A DNA stretch of 48,331 bases, from contig NZ_ADGX01000062.1 in NCBI RefSeq assembly GCF_000177675.1, forward strand, positions 1 to 48,331. The letters run 5' to 3'. A program made the translations under genes and the position numbers. The DNA comes from Parafrankia sp. EUN1f. GTDB taxonomy: Bacteria > Actinomycetota > Actinomycetes > Frankiales > Frankiaceae. Positions 16,290 to 24,308 of the stretch are shown here, one piece after another (the first letter of the stretch is position 1; the number at the start of each line of letters is the position of its first letter). Under the pieces are notes generated by a model. That model was not told the origin of the DNA and made no database searches. It saw only the letters and a program-made list of their open reading frames with translations.

Positions 16290-18131
16290 TCAGGAGGTAG
16301 ACCCGCGGCGGCCGGCAGACTCATCGCTGGCGGCTCGCTGGCAGCGGGCGAGGACCTGTAGCGTGCCGGTCAGCTCGAAGTCCTGGGCCTGGGTGGGGCA
16401 CCACCCGCGCTGGCGGGCCTCGTCCAACGCACGCTCGGTGCCCCGCCGGTCGTAGGCGAGGACGAACATCAGGACGTGGCTGTTCGGTCCGGGAGCCTGG
16501 CGGCTCAGGGCGCGGTCGACGCCCCCGTCCCCGATCGCGGTCAGGAAGACCGTGGCGGAGAGCGGAATCCGCGGCTGGGCGGTACCGGCGGCGCCCGCGC
16601 TGGTGACGGCACCGTCCTGGCTGAGCTCCATGCCGTAGAGCCAGCCGGCGCGGGCCAGCCTGCCGCCGACCAACACCAGATCGCCCGGCCGGTACAGGCT
16701 GCGGGCGGTCAGAGTGGCGTCCACCATCAGGTCGATTGGGCGCCGGTCGGCACGCTCCACCCACATCGGCTTCAGCCCGGTCGCCCCGGCCACCGGGACG
16801 GCGAGCGCGGCCAGCAGGATCACCAGGTTCGCGGGGATCAGCAGCTTCGCCACGGCCGACGCCGGGGTCGACCGGGCGTGGGCCTGCGGCCGGGCGGGAA
16901 GCGGCCGGGCGGGAAGCGGCCGGGCGAGAGTGGCCGCGCCGACCGCCGAGACGATCGTGAGCAGCGGCACGAGGAACGTGTTCGGCCGCACGGCGCCGAA
17001 GGGCCAGTACCGCCAGGCACTCGCCGCGAGGACCATCAGCTCCGCGCCGCCGACCGCGACGAGCAGTACCCGGCCGTCCGCGCGCCGGGCCAGCGTGATC
17101 GCGCCGGTCACGAAGGTGATCGCGACGGCGCAGCCGAGAACGACGACCAGCGCGTCGGTTGCGTCGGTCAGCGGGTGAACAAGGTTCGGGTCGTAGCGAT
17201 CGCTCCCGGGCGGCGCGCCGGCCGCTGTCGCGGCGAGCTGGCCGATGACGAAGCGCGCCGCCTCCAGCGGGCCTCGGTCGGCGAGGAAGTGGTCGTTCCA
17301 GAAGGTGCTGGCCCGCTGGCCGGACTGGTGCGTCACGAACAGCAACGCGTGGGCGCCGCTGATCGCCATCGCCGGAGCGGCCCGACCGGCCGCACGCACC
17401 GTCTCCACCAGAAGAGCGCGTGGGCCGCGTGACCTGAGCTGCCCGCGGTTGGTCCACAGCGGCCGGGCGGCGTCGTGGACGAACAGCGGAACGATCAGGA
17501 ACAGGGCTGGGAGCGAGAACACAGCGAGGATGCCCGCGAGTACCCGCCGCCGGATCAGCCGCCGGGTGGGCAGCGTGGAATCCATCCACAGGCCGACCAC
17601 GGCGACCGCGCAGGCGGCGTCCAAGGTGTAGGGCTTGATCTGGGAGGCGAGGTCGACCATGGTGCCGGCGAGGGTGACGGCCAGCGCCGCCCCGAGGGCC
17701 GCGGGCCGGGTGGTGAGGCGGCGGGCCAGCAGCCAGGTGCCCACGGCGAGCGCGACCAGCGGGACGGCCGAGGGCAGCCGCAGCGCCCAGGCGTGCCAGC
17801 CGAACACCTCGCCGCACAGCCGGACCAGCGCGAGCGACCCGAGCGAGGACGGTGCGTTCGCCACCCCGAGCTCGGACCAGAAGCTCCCGACGGGCTCGCC
17901 GGCGAAGTGCGGGCGCCACAGCTCGTCGTACCAGAGGGGCAGGCGGAAGCGCTGCCACAGCACCGCCTGCACGGCGACGGCGACCGCGGCGACCCCGGCC
18001 ACCGCCAGCAGCCGGCTACGTCCTGTTACCGCAGGTTGTTGATCGGGGACTCGATGGCCCGATCGTGCCGTTGTTTCACGTGTGTCCGTGCACTCCAGCG
18101 CCGGGCCGGCCGACGCCTGTGTCTGTTCCAC
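16290..18131 (-). CDS. Polytopic membrane protein, GT-C/GT39-like glycosyltransferase candidate (about 613 aa)
   Basis: About ten hydrophobic helices fill residues 40-430, followed by an extracytoplasmic C-terminal part ending with CPTQAQDFELTGTLQVLARCQ. The first loop after helix 1 has LWYDELWRPHFAGEPVG; an acidic Asp-Glu in this loop is the catalytic feature of GT-C enzymes that use polyprenyl-phosphate sugars. Family membership beyond this is inference. A Pro/Leu/Ala/Arg loop is built from a 15-bp repeat near 16870-16930. The frame is open to 18245, but a hairpin and DnaA-box-like sites lie there, so I place the start near GTG 18131; this is uncertain. Confidence 0.6.
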   Translation of the reverse strand: MEQTQASAGPALECTDTRETTARSGHRVPDQQPAVTGRSRLLAVAGVAAVAVAVQAVLWQRFRLPLWYDELWRPHFAGEPVGSFWSELGVANAPSSLGSLALVRLCGEVFGWHAWALRLPSAVPLVALAVGTWLLARRLTTRPAALGAALAVTLAGTMVDLASQIKPYTLDAACAVAVVGLWMDSTLPTRRLIRRRVLAGILAVFSLPALFLIVPLFVHDAARPLWTNRGQLRSRGPRALLVETVRAAGRAAPAMAISGAHALLFVTHQSGQRASTFWNDHFLADRGPLEAARFVIGQLAATAAGAPPGSDRYDPNLVHPLTDATDALVVVLGCAVAITFVTGAITLARRADGRVLLVAVGGAELMVLAASAWRYWPFGAVRPNTFLVPLLTIVSAVGAATLARPLPARPLPARPQAHARSTPASAVAKLLIPANLVILLAALAVPVAGATGLKPMWVERADRRPIDLMVDATLTARSLYRPGDLVLVGGRLARAGWLYGMELSQDGAVTSAGAAGTAQPRIPLSATVFLTAIGDGGVDRALSRQAPGPNSHVLMFVLAYDRRGTERALDEARQRGWCPTQAQDFELTGTLQVLARCQRAASDESAGRRGSTS

Positions 18132-18178
18132 CGGTTGTCCACAGGTTCTATCCACAGGGCGTGGTCCCTTGTGGACAC
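18072..18178. promoter_or_regulatory. Cluster of DnaA-box-like sites next to a parS-like half site
   Basis: TTGTCCACA (18135-18143), CTATCCACA (18148-18156) and the inverted TGTGGACAC (18170-18178) are each within one mismatch of the DnaA box TTRTCCACA. TGTTTCACGTG (18072-18082) equals the first 11 of 16 bases of the ParB site parS. They lie in or just before the start of the GT-C-like gene. No dnaA, dnaN or par gene is nearby, so a role is only a possibility. Confidence 0.3.
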
Positions 18179-18203
18179 CGCCGCGATCTGCCGCCGCCTC
18201 GCC

Positions 18204-18257
18204 AGCCCGACCCGGGCTGGTCCAGCCTGGTCCAGCCCCGTCCAACCCGGGTCGGCT
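18204..18257 (-). terminator. Hairpin terminator after the aminotransferase gene
   Basis: CCGACCCGGG (18207-18216) pairs with CCCGGGTCGG (18246-18255), a perfect 10-bp stem that extends by AGC/GCT beyond one bulge. The loop holds two copies of CTGGTCCAGC. It lies 9 nt beyond the aminotransferase stop on the minus strand. Confidence 0.6.
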
Positions 18258-18265
18258 CGAGGTGC

Positions 18266-19480
18266 TCAGGTGCGAGCGTAGGCGCCCAGGAATCGCTCGA
18301 TCCGACCGATGGCGTCGGTCAGGTCGTCAACGCAGGGCAGCGTCACGATCCGTACATGATCTGGATCCGGCCAGTTGAAGCCGGTGCCCTGCACCAGCAG
18401 GATCCGCTCGGTGCGCAACAGATCCAGGACGAAGCGCTCGTCATCCCGGATCGGGTACATCTGCGGGTCGAGCCGGGGGAAGGCGTAGAGCGCTCCGCGC
18501 GGCGGAACGCAGGAAACGCCCGGAATGTCGTTCAGCAGCTTCACGACCGTGTCGCGTTGTTCGTGCAGCCGGCCGCCCGGCAGCACGAGATCGCCGGCGC
18601 CGCCGCCCTCTGCGAGTGCGGCCTGCAGTGCGAACTGGCCGGGAACGTTCGCGCACAGGCGCATGTTCGCCAGGATGTTCAGGCCCTCGATGTAGCTGGT
18701 GGCGTGCTCGCGGGGCCCGGAGAGCACCATCCACCCGGAGCGGAAGCCCGCCAGCCGGTAGGACTTGGACAGGCCGTTGAAGGTCACGCAGAACAGGTCC
18801 GGGGCGAGCGCGGCGAGCGAGTGGTGCTCGGCATCGTCGTAGAGGATGCGGTCGTAGATCTCGTCGGCGAACAGCATCAGGTTGTGCCGGCGGGCGACCT
18901 CGATGATCTCCTCGAGCACGTGGCGGTCGTACACCGCACCCGTGGGGTTGTTCGGGTTGATGATCACGATGGCGCGGGTGCGAGATGTGATCTTGCTGGT
19001 GAGATCGTCGATGTCCGGGTTCCAGCCGGCGGACTCGTCGCAGCGGTAGTGGACCGCGCGCCCACCGGAGAGGCAGACCACCGCCGTCCACAGCGGGTAG
19101 TCGGGCGCCGGCAGGAGCACCTCGTCGCCGTCGTTCAACAGCGCCTGCAGCGACATCATGATCAGCTCGGACACGCCGTTGCCGAGGTAGACGTCGTCGG
19201 GCCCGATGCCGGTCAGGCCCTTTCCAACCGAGTACCGGACCACGGCCTCGCGTGCGGGGAGAAGGCCCTTCGAGTCGCTGTAGCCCTGTGCGGCTGCCAG
19301 GTTTTCGGCGACCGCGGCGAGCACCGAAGGCGGCGCGGAAAAGCCGAACGGACCGGGGTTGCCGATGTTCAGCTTCAGGATGCGCTGGCCTGCGGCCTCC
19401 AGCCGGATCGCTTCTTCGAGGACGGGGCCTCGGACGTCATAGCAGACGTCAGCGAGCTTGTCGGACTGGGCGAACTCCAT
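18266..19480 (-). CDS. PLP-dependent aminotransferase, AlaA/AspC type (404 aa)
   Basis: Fold-type I class I aminotransferase: LNIGNPGPFGF, GYSDSKGLLPAREAVVRYS, GVSELIMMSLQALLNDGDEVLLP, IINPNNPTGAVY, LFADEIYDRILYDD and the PLP-lysine segment TFNGLSKSYRLAGFRSGW. The C-terminal LVQGTGFNWPDPDHVRIVTLP is typical of glutamate-pyruvate aminotransferase AlaA and mycobacterial AspC. It transfers amino groups between glutamate and pyruvate or a related 2-oxoacid; exact specificity is not readable. It follows the second zinc permease gene with a 33-nt gap on the same strand, so it may be partly co-transcribed. Confidence 0.9.
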   Translation of the reverse strand: MEFAQSDKLADVCYDVRGPVLEEAIRLEAAGQRILKLNIGNPGPFGFSAPPSVLAAVAENLAAAQGYSDSKGLLPAREAVVRYSVGKGLTGIGPDDVYLGNGVSELIMMSLQALLNDGDEVLLPAPDYPLWTAVVCLSGGRAVHYRCDESAGWNPDIDDLTSKITSRTRAIVIINPNNPTGAVYDRHVLEEIIEVARRHNLMLFADEIYDRILYDDAEHHSLAALAPDLFCVTFNGLSKSYRLAGFRSGWMVLSGPREHATSYIEGLNILANMRLCANVPGQFALQAALAEGGGAGDLVLPGGRLHEQRDTVVKLLNDIPGVSCVPPRGALYAFPRLDPQMYPIRDDERFVLDLLRTERILLVQGTGFNWPDPDHVRIVTLPCVDDLTDAIGRIERFLGAYART

Positions 19481-19513
19481 AGCGACCAGCGTAGATGCCC
19501 TGTCGAAGGATTT

Positions 19514-20491
19514 TCAGACGGCTACCTTCCGGGCGAGCTCGTTCACCTCCCGCGGGTGGCCGCGGCGACCACTTCGGGCGGTGTGTCCGCCGCGTCCGGT
19601 CAGGGCGGCGCTCAGCGGGATGGAGGCGACCAGCACCGCCACGACGGTCAGGACGATGGCGCCTCCGGCGGCGACGTCCCACTGCTCGCTGACGGCGAGG
19701 CCGGTCACACCGCAGAAGATGGCCACCGCGATCGAGACGGCCGTCATCGTCGAGGTGGACGAGCACCACAGGCGGGCTGTGGACGCCGGCCCGACGATCA
19801 GCGCCACCGCCATGATCGTGCCGACCGCGGGCAGTGAGGTGACGACGGCCGCCTCGACGAGCAGCAGGAGGACCAGGCCCAGCGTTCGCTGCGGGTAGCC
19901 GGCGGCGGACAGCGCGGTCGGGTCGAAGGCGGCGAGCACCAGTTCCTTGCGCAGCGCCACCAGCACGGTGAGAACTCCGAGCGCGGTGACCGCGCTGACC
20001 GCGAGATCGCTGGTCTGGACGGTGAGGACGGACCCGACCAGGAAGGCACTGAGGTCGCGGTTCGATCCGTCCTGGGCCGACATCAGCGCGACGCCGAGCG
20101 CGAACCCGGCGGAGAGAACGACCCCGGTCACGGTGCTGATGTCCCGGCCGCCCCCGGAGCCGCCCCGGTCGGCCGCCGCGCCGCCCCCGGAGCCGGTACC
20201 GCCGCCGGCCGCCGCGCCGGTGCCGACCGAGCCGCCCGCCGCCCCGACGATCATGACCACCGCGAGGACGACCAGCACACCGAACAGGCCGGCGCCGAGC
20301 ACCAGATTCATCCCGATCAGCGAGGCGAGGACCACCCCGGGAAACGTCGCGTGGGTCAACGCCATGGTCAGGAAGCTGAGCCGGCGCAGCACGACATGAA
20401 CACCGACCGCACCGCACAGCACTCCGACGATCACGACCTCGGCGAGGGCGCGTCGGATGTAGTCATCCCCCAACGACTCCAGCAGGGTCAT
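19514..20491 (-). CDS. ABC-3 family metal permease, second copy (325 aa)
   Basis: Zinc/manganese-type permease with 8 or more helices: VVIVGVLCGAVGVHVVLRRL, SFLTMALTHATFPGVVLASL, VGTIMAVALIVGPASTARL and the motif LTHATFPG shared with the first permease. The loop between helices 3 and 4 has a Gly/Ala-rich insertion of about 35 residues (near 20140-20250), unusual for the family. The C-terminus is basic and hydrophilic. ATG 20491 overlaps the previous stop as TGATG, so translation is coupled. It probably pairs with the first permease as a heterodimer served by the single ATPase, which is inference. Confidence 0.88.
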   Translation of the reverse strand: MTLLESLGDDYIRRALAEVVIVGVLCGAVGVHVVLRRLSFLTMALTHATFPGVVLASLIGMNLVLGAGLFGVLVVLAVVMIVGAAGGSVGTGAAAGGGTGSGGGAAADRGGSGGGRDISTVTGVVLSAGFALGVALMSAQDGSNRDLSAFLVGSVLTVQTSDLAVSAVTALGVLTVLVALRKELVLAAFDPTALSAAGYPQRTLGLVLLLLVEAAVVTSLPAVGTIMAVALIVGPASTARLWCSSTSTMTAVSIAVAIFCGVTGLAVSEQWDVAAGGAIVLTVVAVLVASIPLSAALTGRGGHTARSGRRGHPREVNELARKVAV

Positions 20492-21456
20492 CAGGCACCT
20501 CCGGACGCAACAGTCGACGTCGCCGAGGCCTCCCGATCAGGGGGCGACTGTGACCGCTGCGACTGCGATCGCTGGGACGGTTGGGACGGCTGTGACCGAG
20601 CCCGTCCCGTGAACTGGCGCAGCGCGCTCCCGGCGAAGGCGAGCGCATAGGCCGCGACCAGCACGAGGACGACCGTCGCGCCCGCCGCGAGCCGCACGTC
20701 ATGGTTCACCGAGGCCTCGTAGCTGGCGACCAGCCCGAGCCAGCCGCACAGCGGGCCCAGCAGGACGGAGATCGCCAGGATGGCGGTGAGCCGCCCGGTG
20801 ACCAGCCGGGCCGCCGCCGCCGGGATCACCACCAGCGCGATGACCAGGACCGTCCCGACGGCGCGGACCGCGGCGACGACCACCAGCGCGATCACGAGGT
20901 TCAGGAGGAGGTCGAGCAGCCACACCGGGTAGCCCGCCGCGCGCGCGCCCTCGGGGTCGAACGCACGCAGCAGCAGCTCCTTGCGGGCCAGCGCGAGCAC
21001 CGCGGCGGCCACGGCGGCGGTCACCGCCGTGACGGTGATGTCCGTGGTGTTGACGGTGAGCAGACGGCCGAAGAGGAAGCCGGTCAGGTCCGAGGTGTAC
21101 GACTCCCGGCGCGAGACGAGGACGACACCGACCGCGAAGGAGCCGGTGAGCAGCATCGCCATCGCCGCGTCCTCGCTGATCCGCCGGGTTGAGGCCAGTG
21201 CGGTGAAGCCCGCCGCGACCACGGCAGCCACCACCAGCGCACCCGGGACGATTCCGGAGGTGCCGCCGATCATGAACCCGACGACGACACCGGGAAAGAC
21301 CGCGTGGGTGAGCACATCGGTGAGGAAGGCCAGCCGCCGCAGCATCACCAGCACACCGACCCCGGCGCTCACGGCGCCGAGCAGCAGGATCTCGATCAGC
21401 GCGCGGAACATGAACGGCAGCTCGAACGGCGCGATGAACAGATCGGCGCCGATCAT
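20491..21456 (-). CDS. znuB: ABC-3 family zinc permease (321 aa)
   Basis: Canonical ZnuB/MntB permease: ALIEILLLGAVSAGVGVLVMLRRLAFLTDVLTHAVFPG, RRESYTSDLTGFLFG, RAFDPEGARAAGYPVWLLD and VGTVLVIALVVIPAAAARL. The C-terminal 40 residues are a Ser/Gln/Arg-rich tail with SQPSQPSQRSQSQRSQS repeats. It transports zinc across the membrane with ZnuC and ZnuA. The start at ATG 21456 lies 17 nt after the ATPase stop because of a 20-bp tandem duplication that contains an extra start codon. Confidence 0.92.
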   Translation of the reverse strand: MIGADLFIAPFELPFMFRALIEILLLGAVSAGVGVLVMLRRLAFLTDVLTHAVFPGVVVGFMIGGTSGIVPGALVVAAVVAAGFTALASTRRISEDAAMAMLLTGSFAVGVVLVSRRESYTSDLTGFLFGRLLTVNTTDITVTAVTAAVAAAVLALARKELLLRAFDPEGARAAGYPVWLLDLLLNLVIALVVVAAVRAVGTVLVIALVVIPAAAARLVTGRLTAILAISVLLGPLCGWLGLVASYEASVNHDVRLAAGATVVLVLVAAYALAFAGSALRQFTGRARSQPSQPSQRSQSQRSQSPPDREASATSTVASGGA

Positions 21457-21486
21457 GCCCGGGTCACGCCGATCATGTCCGGGTCA
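21447..21486. repeat. 20-bp tandem duplication at the znuC-znuB junction
   Basis: Two units of CGCCGATCATGCCCGGGTCA (19 of 20 bases identical; 21447-21466 and 21467-21486). On the minus strand the upstream unit gives an ATG at 21476 overlapping the znuC stop (ATGA). It opens a 7-codon frame MIGVTRA, whose own stop overlaps the znuB ATG at 21456 (again ATGA). Confidence 0.8.
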
Positions 21487-22348
21487 CGATGACGCTTGCC
21501 CCGCCGATCTCCAGCGCGGCACCGCCGTAGGCCTCGCGCAGCTGGTCGGGGGCCAGCGCCCGGGTGGCCGGGCCGAACGCGATCTGGCGGCCGTTCAACA
21601 GGCACACCTGGTCGCTGACGGTCTGGGCGAGTGCCAGGTCATGGGTCGAGACGACCGTCGCCGTGCCGGTGCCGGCCAGGGTCGCCAGCGCGGTGAGCAG
21701 GGCCTCCTGGGAGACGACGTCCACCCCGTTGAAGGGCTCGTCGAGCAGCAGCAGGCGTGGCTCGGCCGCGATGGCGCGGGCGAGCAGGACGCGCTGGCGC
21801 TGCCCGCCGGAGAGCAGGCCGAAGCGGTCCCGGCTTCGGTCGGCCAGCCCGACGGCCTCCAGCGCGGCCTGGGCCGCCGCGCGGTCCGCTCGGCTCGGCC
21901 GGCGGATCCAACCGATTCCGCGGTAGCGGCCCATCAGGACGACCTGGCCGACCGAGATCGGGAAGTCCCGGTCGAGGGTGTCGGCCTGGGGCACGTAGGC
22001 GACCTCGCGACGCGCCGCCGCCGGCGCCCGGCCCAGCACGGTGATCGATCCGGAGCTCACGGGGAGCAGCCCGAGCACGGCCTTGATCAGGGTCGACTTG
22101 CCGGCGCCGTTGGGCCCGATGAGCGCCAGCGTCCGGCCCTGGTGCAGGGTGCCGTGCACGCTGTGGAGCACCGTGGAGCGGCCGTAGGCGATCGCCGCGT
22201 CATCGAAGGCGAGCGCGGTGCCGGCGGAAGCCTGGTCGCCGACGGGGGTCCGGTCGCCGACGGGCGTCTGGTCGCCGGCCGAGGGCCGGACATCCGTGCT
22301 CGCCTGCTCAGGTACCGCGACGACGGGAGCGCTGGTCGGGCCGCTCAC
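21473..22348 (-). CDS. znuC: ABC transporter ATP-binding protein for zinc (291 aa)
   Basis: Complete ABC ATPase: Walker A GPNGAGKSTLIK, signature LLSGGQRQRVLLARA, Walker B LLLLDEPFNGVD and the switch histidine in VVSTHDLALAQTVSD. It matches ZnuC/MntA-type ATPases, including the Q-loop segment VAYVPQADTLDRDFPISV. The first 55 residues are a low-complexity extension with repeats of GDQTPVGDRTPVGDQAS. Its start overlaps the znuA stop by 4 bp (ATGA), so it is translationally coupled. It energises uptake through the two permeases downstream. Confidence 0.93.
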   Translation of the reverse strand: MSGPTSAPVVAVPEQASTDVRPSAGDQTPVGDRTPVGDQASAGTALAFDDAAIAYGRSTVLHSVHGTLHQGRTLALIGPNGAGKSTLIKAVLGLLPVSSGSITVLGRAPAAARREVAYVPQADTLDRDFPISVGQVVLMGRYRGIGWIRRPSRADRAAAQAALEAVGLADRSRDRFGLLSGGQRQRVLLARAIAAEPRLLLLDEPFNGVDVVSQEALLTALATLAGTGTATVVSTHDLALAQTVSDQVCLLNGRQIAFGPATRALAPDQLREAYGGAALEIGGASVIVTRT

Positions 22349-23376
22349 CGGAGTGCGTCGACGATCGTGTCGGTGTTGTGGCGCTGAGCTTCCAGATATG
22401 TGGCGCCGGCGGAACCGGCCGGCCCGAGGGTGTCCGCGTACAGCGCGTCCTCGCCCGAGACCACGCGGACGCCTGCCTCGCTACCGATCGTCTGCGCGGT
22501 TCGCGGCGGAAGCGACGATTCGGAGAAGACGGCGACGGCGCCCGAGGCCCGGATCTTCCCGACGATGTCGTCGATGGACCGGCCGGAGAGCTCGGCGGAG
22601 GTGTCGAAGCTGGGAATGATCGAGCCGACGAACTCCAGGCCGTACCGCTGCACGTAGTAGCCGAAGGAGTCGTGGTTGGTCACGAGCTTGCGGTGGGCCA
22701 CCGGAATGCTGTCGATCTCGCGCTGGGTCTCGCTGTCCAGCTCGCCGAGCTTGGCGCGGTATGTCGCGAGATTGGCCTGGTACTCCGCCGAGCTCTCGGG
22801 ATCAACGGCGGCGAGGCCCTTCTCGATGTTGCCAACCATGATCTTCACATTGCGGGGGTCGTGCCAGATATGTGGATCGCCCTCTTCGTGGCCTTCATGC
22901 TCGTCGTGCTCCGCGGCGGCAGCCTCTTCGGAGTCGTCCGGATGGCGGATCGTGACCCCGTCGGCCATGACGACCTCGGTACCGTCGAAACCGCTCGCCG
23001 AGATCGCGTCGTCCAGCCAGCTCTCCAGCCCCACCCCGTTCTCGATCAGGAGATCCGCGTCGGCGATCGCCGCGAGATCGGCTGGGGAGGGCTCGTAGTC
23101 GTGCGGGTCCACCCCTGGCCGGAGGATCTGCGTGACCTCGATACCGTCGCCTCCGATGGCCCGCGCGAAATCGGCCGCATAGGTCGTGGTCGCCACGACG
23201 CGTGGAGCCGACTCCTCCCCGCCCGCGGTGGACCCCGCGCCGGAACCACCGCAGGCCGCCAGGCCCGCGGTGAGTGTGGTGGCGACTACGGAGGCGGTGA
23301 GGCGCGCCCGCCGGGCGGTCGCGGGGTGACGTTTCGATCGTCTTCCGACCGCGGCACGGAGCTGGGCGGGGCGCAT
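22345..23376 (-). CDS. znuA: Zinc ABC transporter substrate-binding lipoprotein (343 aa)
   Basis: A signal peptide with lipobox (TAGLAACGG) anchors it to the membrane. The cluster 9 (ZnuA-like) metal-binding fold shows VDPHDYEPSPADL, the acidic His-rich loop EHDEHEGHEEGDPHIWHDP (a zinc-chelating loop typical of ZnuA), LVTNHDSFGYYVQRYGL and VFSESSLPPRTAQTI. ATG 23376 lies 8 nt from a Zur box. First gene of znuA-znuC-znuB-znuB2; the whole set is overlapping or nearly so. Zinc rather than manganese is favoured by the His-rich loop and Zur sites. Confidence 0.94.
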   Translation of the reverse strand: MRPAQLRAAVGRRSKRHPATARRARLTASVVATTLTAGLAACGGSGAGSTAGGEESAPRVVATTTYAADFARAIGGDGIEVTQILRPGVDPHDYEPSPADLAAIADADLLIENGVGLESWLDDAISASGFDGTEVVMADGVTIRHPDDSEEAAAAEHDEHEGHEEGDPHIWHDPRNVKIMVGNIEKGLAAVDPESSAEYQANLATYRAKLGELDSETQREIDSIPVAHRKLVTNHDSFGYYVQRYGLEFVGSIIPSFDTSAELSGRSIDDIVGKIRASGAVAVFSESSLPPRTAQTIGSEAGVRVVSGEDALYADTLGPAGSAGATYLEAQRHNTDTIVDALR

Positions 23377-23383
23377 GGGAAAA

Positions 23384-23398
23384 TGAAAACGGTTGTCG
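23384..23398. promoter_or_regulatory. Zur box in front of znuA
   Basis: TGAAAACGGTTGTCG is the near-exact reverse complement of the box by zur (12 of 13 central positions shared: GACAACNGTTTTCA core). Its position immediately before the start codon would let a bound repressor block transcription initiation. The match between the two sites supports a common Zur regulon. Confidence 0.7.
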
Positions 23399-23510
23399 AT
23401 CCGGATGTCAAATCAGCGTGGATCGCCGGATCACCCGGAATCCCGCGCGAATGCCGCGGGCTGGGTCTGACCCGCGAGCAGAACCGGCACCGGCGGGAGG
23501 CCGCCGGTCC

Positions 23511-23590
23511 GGTTCCGCGGAACCGCAGTGTCGCGGTTCCGCAGTGTCGTGGTTCCGCGGTTCCGCGGTTCCGCAGTGCCGTGGTTGGAA
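23511..23590. repeat. Array of 8-bp units near GGTTCCGC
   Basis: Ten consecutive octamers occupy the region in strict 8-bp register: GGTTCCGC four times, with GGAACCGC, AGTGTCGC, AGTGTCGT, AGTGCCGT and GGTTGGAA as variants. A perfect 16-bp palindrome CGGTTCCGCGGAACCG lies at 23510-23525. The array is in the 293-nt gap upstream of znuA and downstream of the OmpA-type gene. Confidence 0.7.
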
Positions 23591-23592
23591 CG

Positions 23593-23618
23593 CCTGGCCC
23601 TGCTTGGCCCCGGCCAGG
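23593..23618 (-). terminator. Hairpin downstream of the OmpA-type gene
   Basis: CCTGGCC (23593-23599) and GGCCAGG (23612-23618) form a perfect 7-bp stem around a 12-nt loop, 52 nt beyond the gene stop on the minus strand. No U-tract is seen; assignment is tentative. Confidence 0.35.
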
Positions 23619-23669
23619 TCACGTCAGGCCGGTAGGCAGCCGGGGAGAGAAAGCCAAGGGCGCGCGAGG

Positions 23670-24308
23670 TCAGCTGGCGGGAAAGCTGATCTGTACTCGC
23701 CTGTTCAGCGCGCGGCCGTCGGGGTCGTCCGATCCGTCCGGATGGCTGTTCGGAGTGACCGGGTCGGCGCCGCCGCGGCCGGTCGCCGAGACCCTCGTCC
23801 CGGCCGGCAGCAGGCTGCGGAGCACGCCGGCGACCGCGTCGGCGCGACGCTGGGAGAGCATCACGTTGTAGGCCGGGGTGCCGAGCTTGTCGGTGTGACC
23901 CAGCACGGTGACCGTCTCGGTGCCGGGCCTGACCCGTGGGGCGAGTTTCGTGATCTCGGCGCGGGCGACGTCCGTCAGGTCGGCGGAGTCGAAGGCGAAC
24001 AGGACATCCGCGCTGATCGTGACGACCACCTGGTCATCCCGGCGTTCCTCGGTGTGCAGTGGGCTGACGGCGTCGGCCAGATCGATCGGCAGCACCGACA
24101 CGGCGGTGTCGAGGCCGCGCACCGACGCTGTGAGATGTTCGTCGGGCACGTCCGCGGATCGCGTCGGGCCCGCGGCCGACGGGTCGGCCGTGGCGCCCAG
24201 CGCGCGAGGGCTCCCTGGGCCGACGAGAACACAGGCAAGGGCACAGACGGCGAGCGCCGGCCCGACGGCCCGCCTGGCGCCCCGGTCAGCGGCTGATCGG
24301 GGCATCAT
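23670..24308 (-). CDS. OmpA-family peptidoglycan-binding protein (212 aa)
   Basis: An N-terminal signal peptide or anchor (GPALAVCALACVLVGPGSP) precedes a linker and then an OmpA-like C-terminal domain: VLFAFDSADLTDVARAEITKLA, VTVLGHTDKLGTPAYNVMLSQRRADAVAGVL and a final DGRALNRRVQISF. The domain binds diaminopimelate of peptidoglycan through conserved Asp and Arg, both visible (HTD, NRRV). It is therefore an exported wall-binding protein. Its start lies within the end of the upstream lipoprotein gene (23-nt overlap), so the two are coupled and probably act together at the envelope. Confidence 0.88.
   Translation of the reverse strand: MMPRSAADRGARRAVGPALAVCALACVLVGPGSPRALGATADPSAAGPTRSADVPDEHLTASVRGLDTAVSVLPIDLADAVSPLHTEERRDDQVVVTISADVLFAFDSADLTDVARAEITKLAPRVRPGTETVTVLGHTDKLGTPAYNVMLSQRRADAVAGVLRSLLPAGTRVSATGRGGADPVTPNSHPDGSDDPDGRALNRRVQISFPAS

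Noticed and set aside
18072-18082. Complete parS site
   Set aside because: Only the first 11 of 16 bases match; the right half is TGTCC instead of AAACA.
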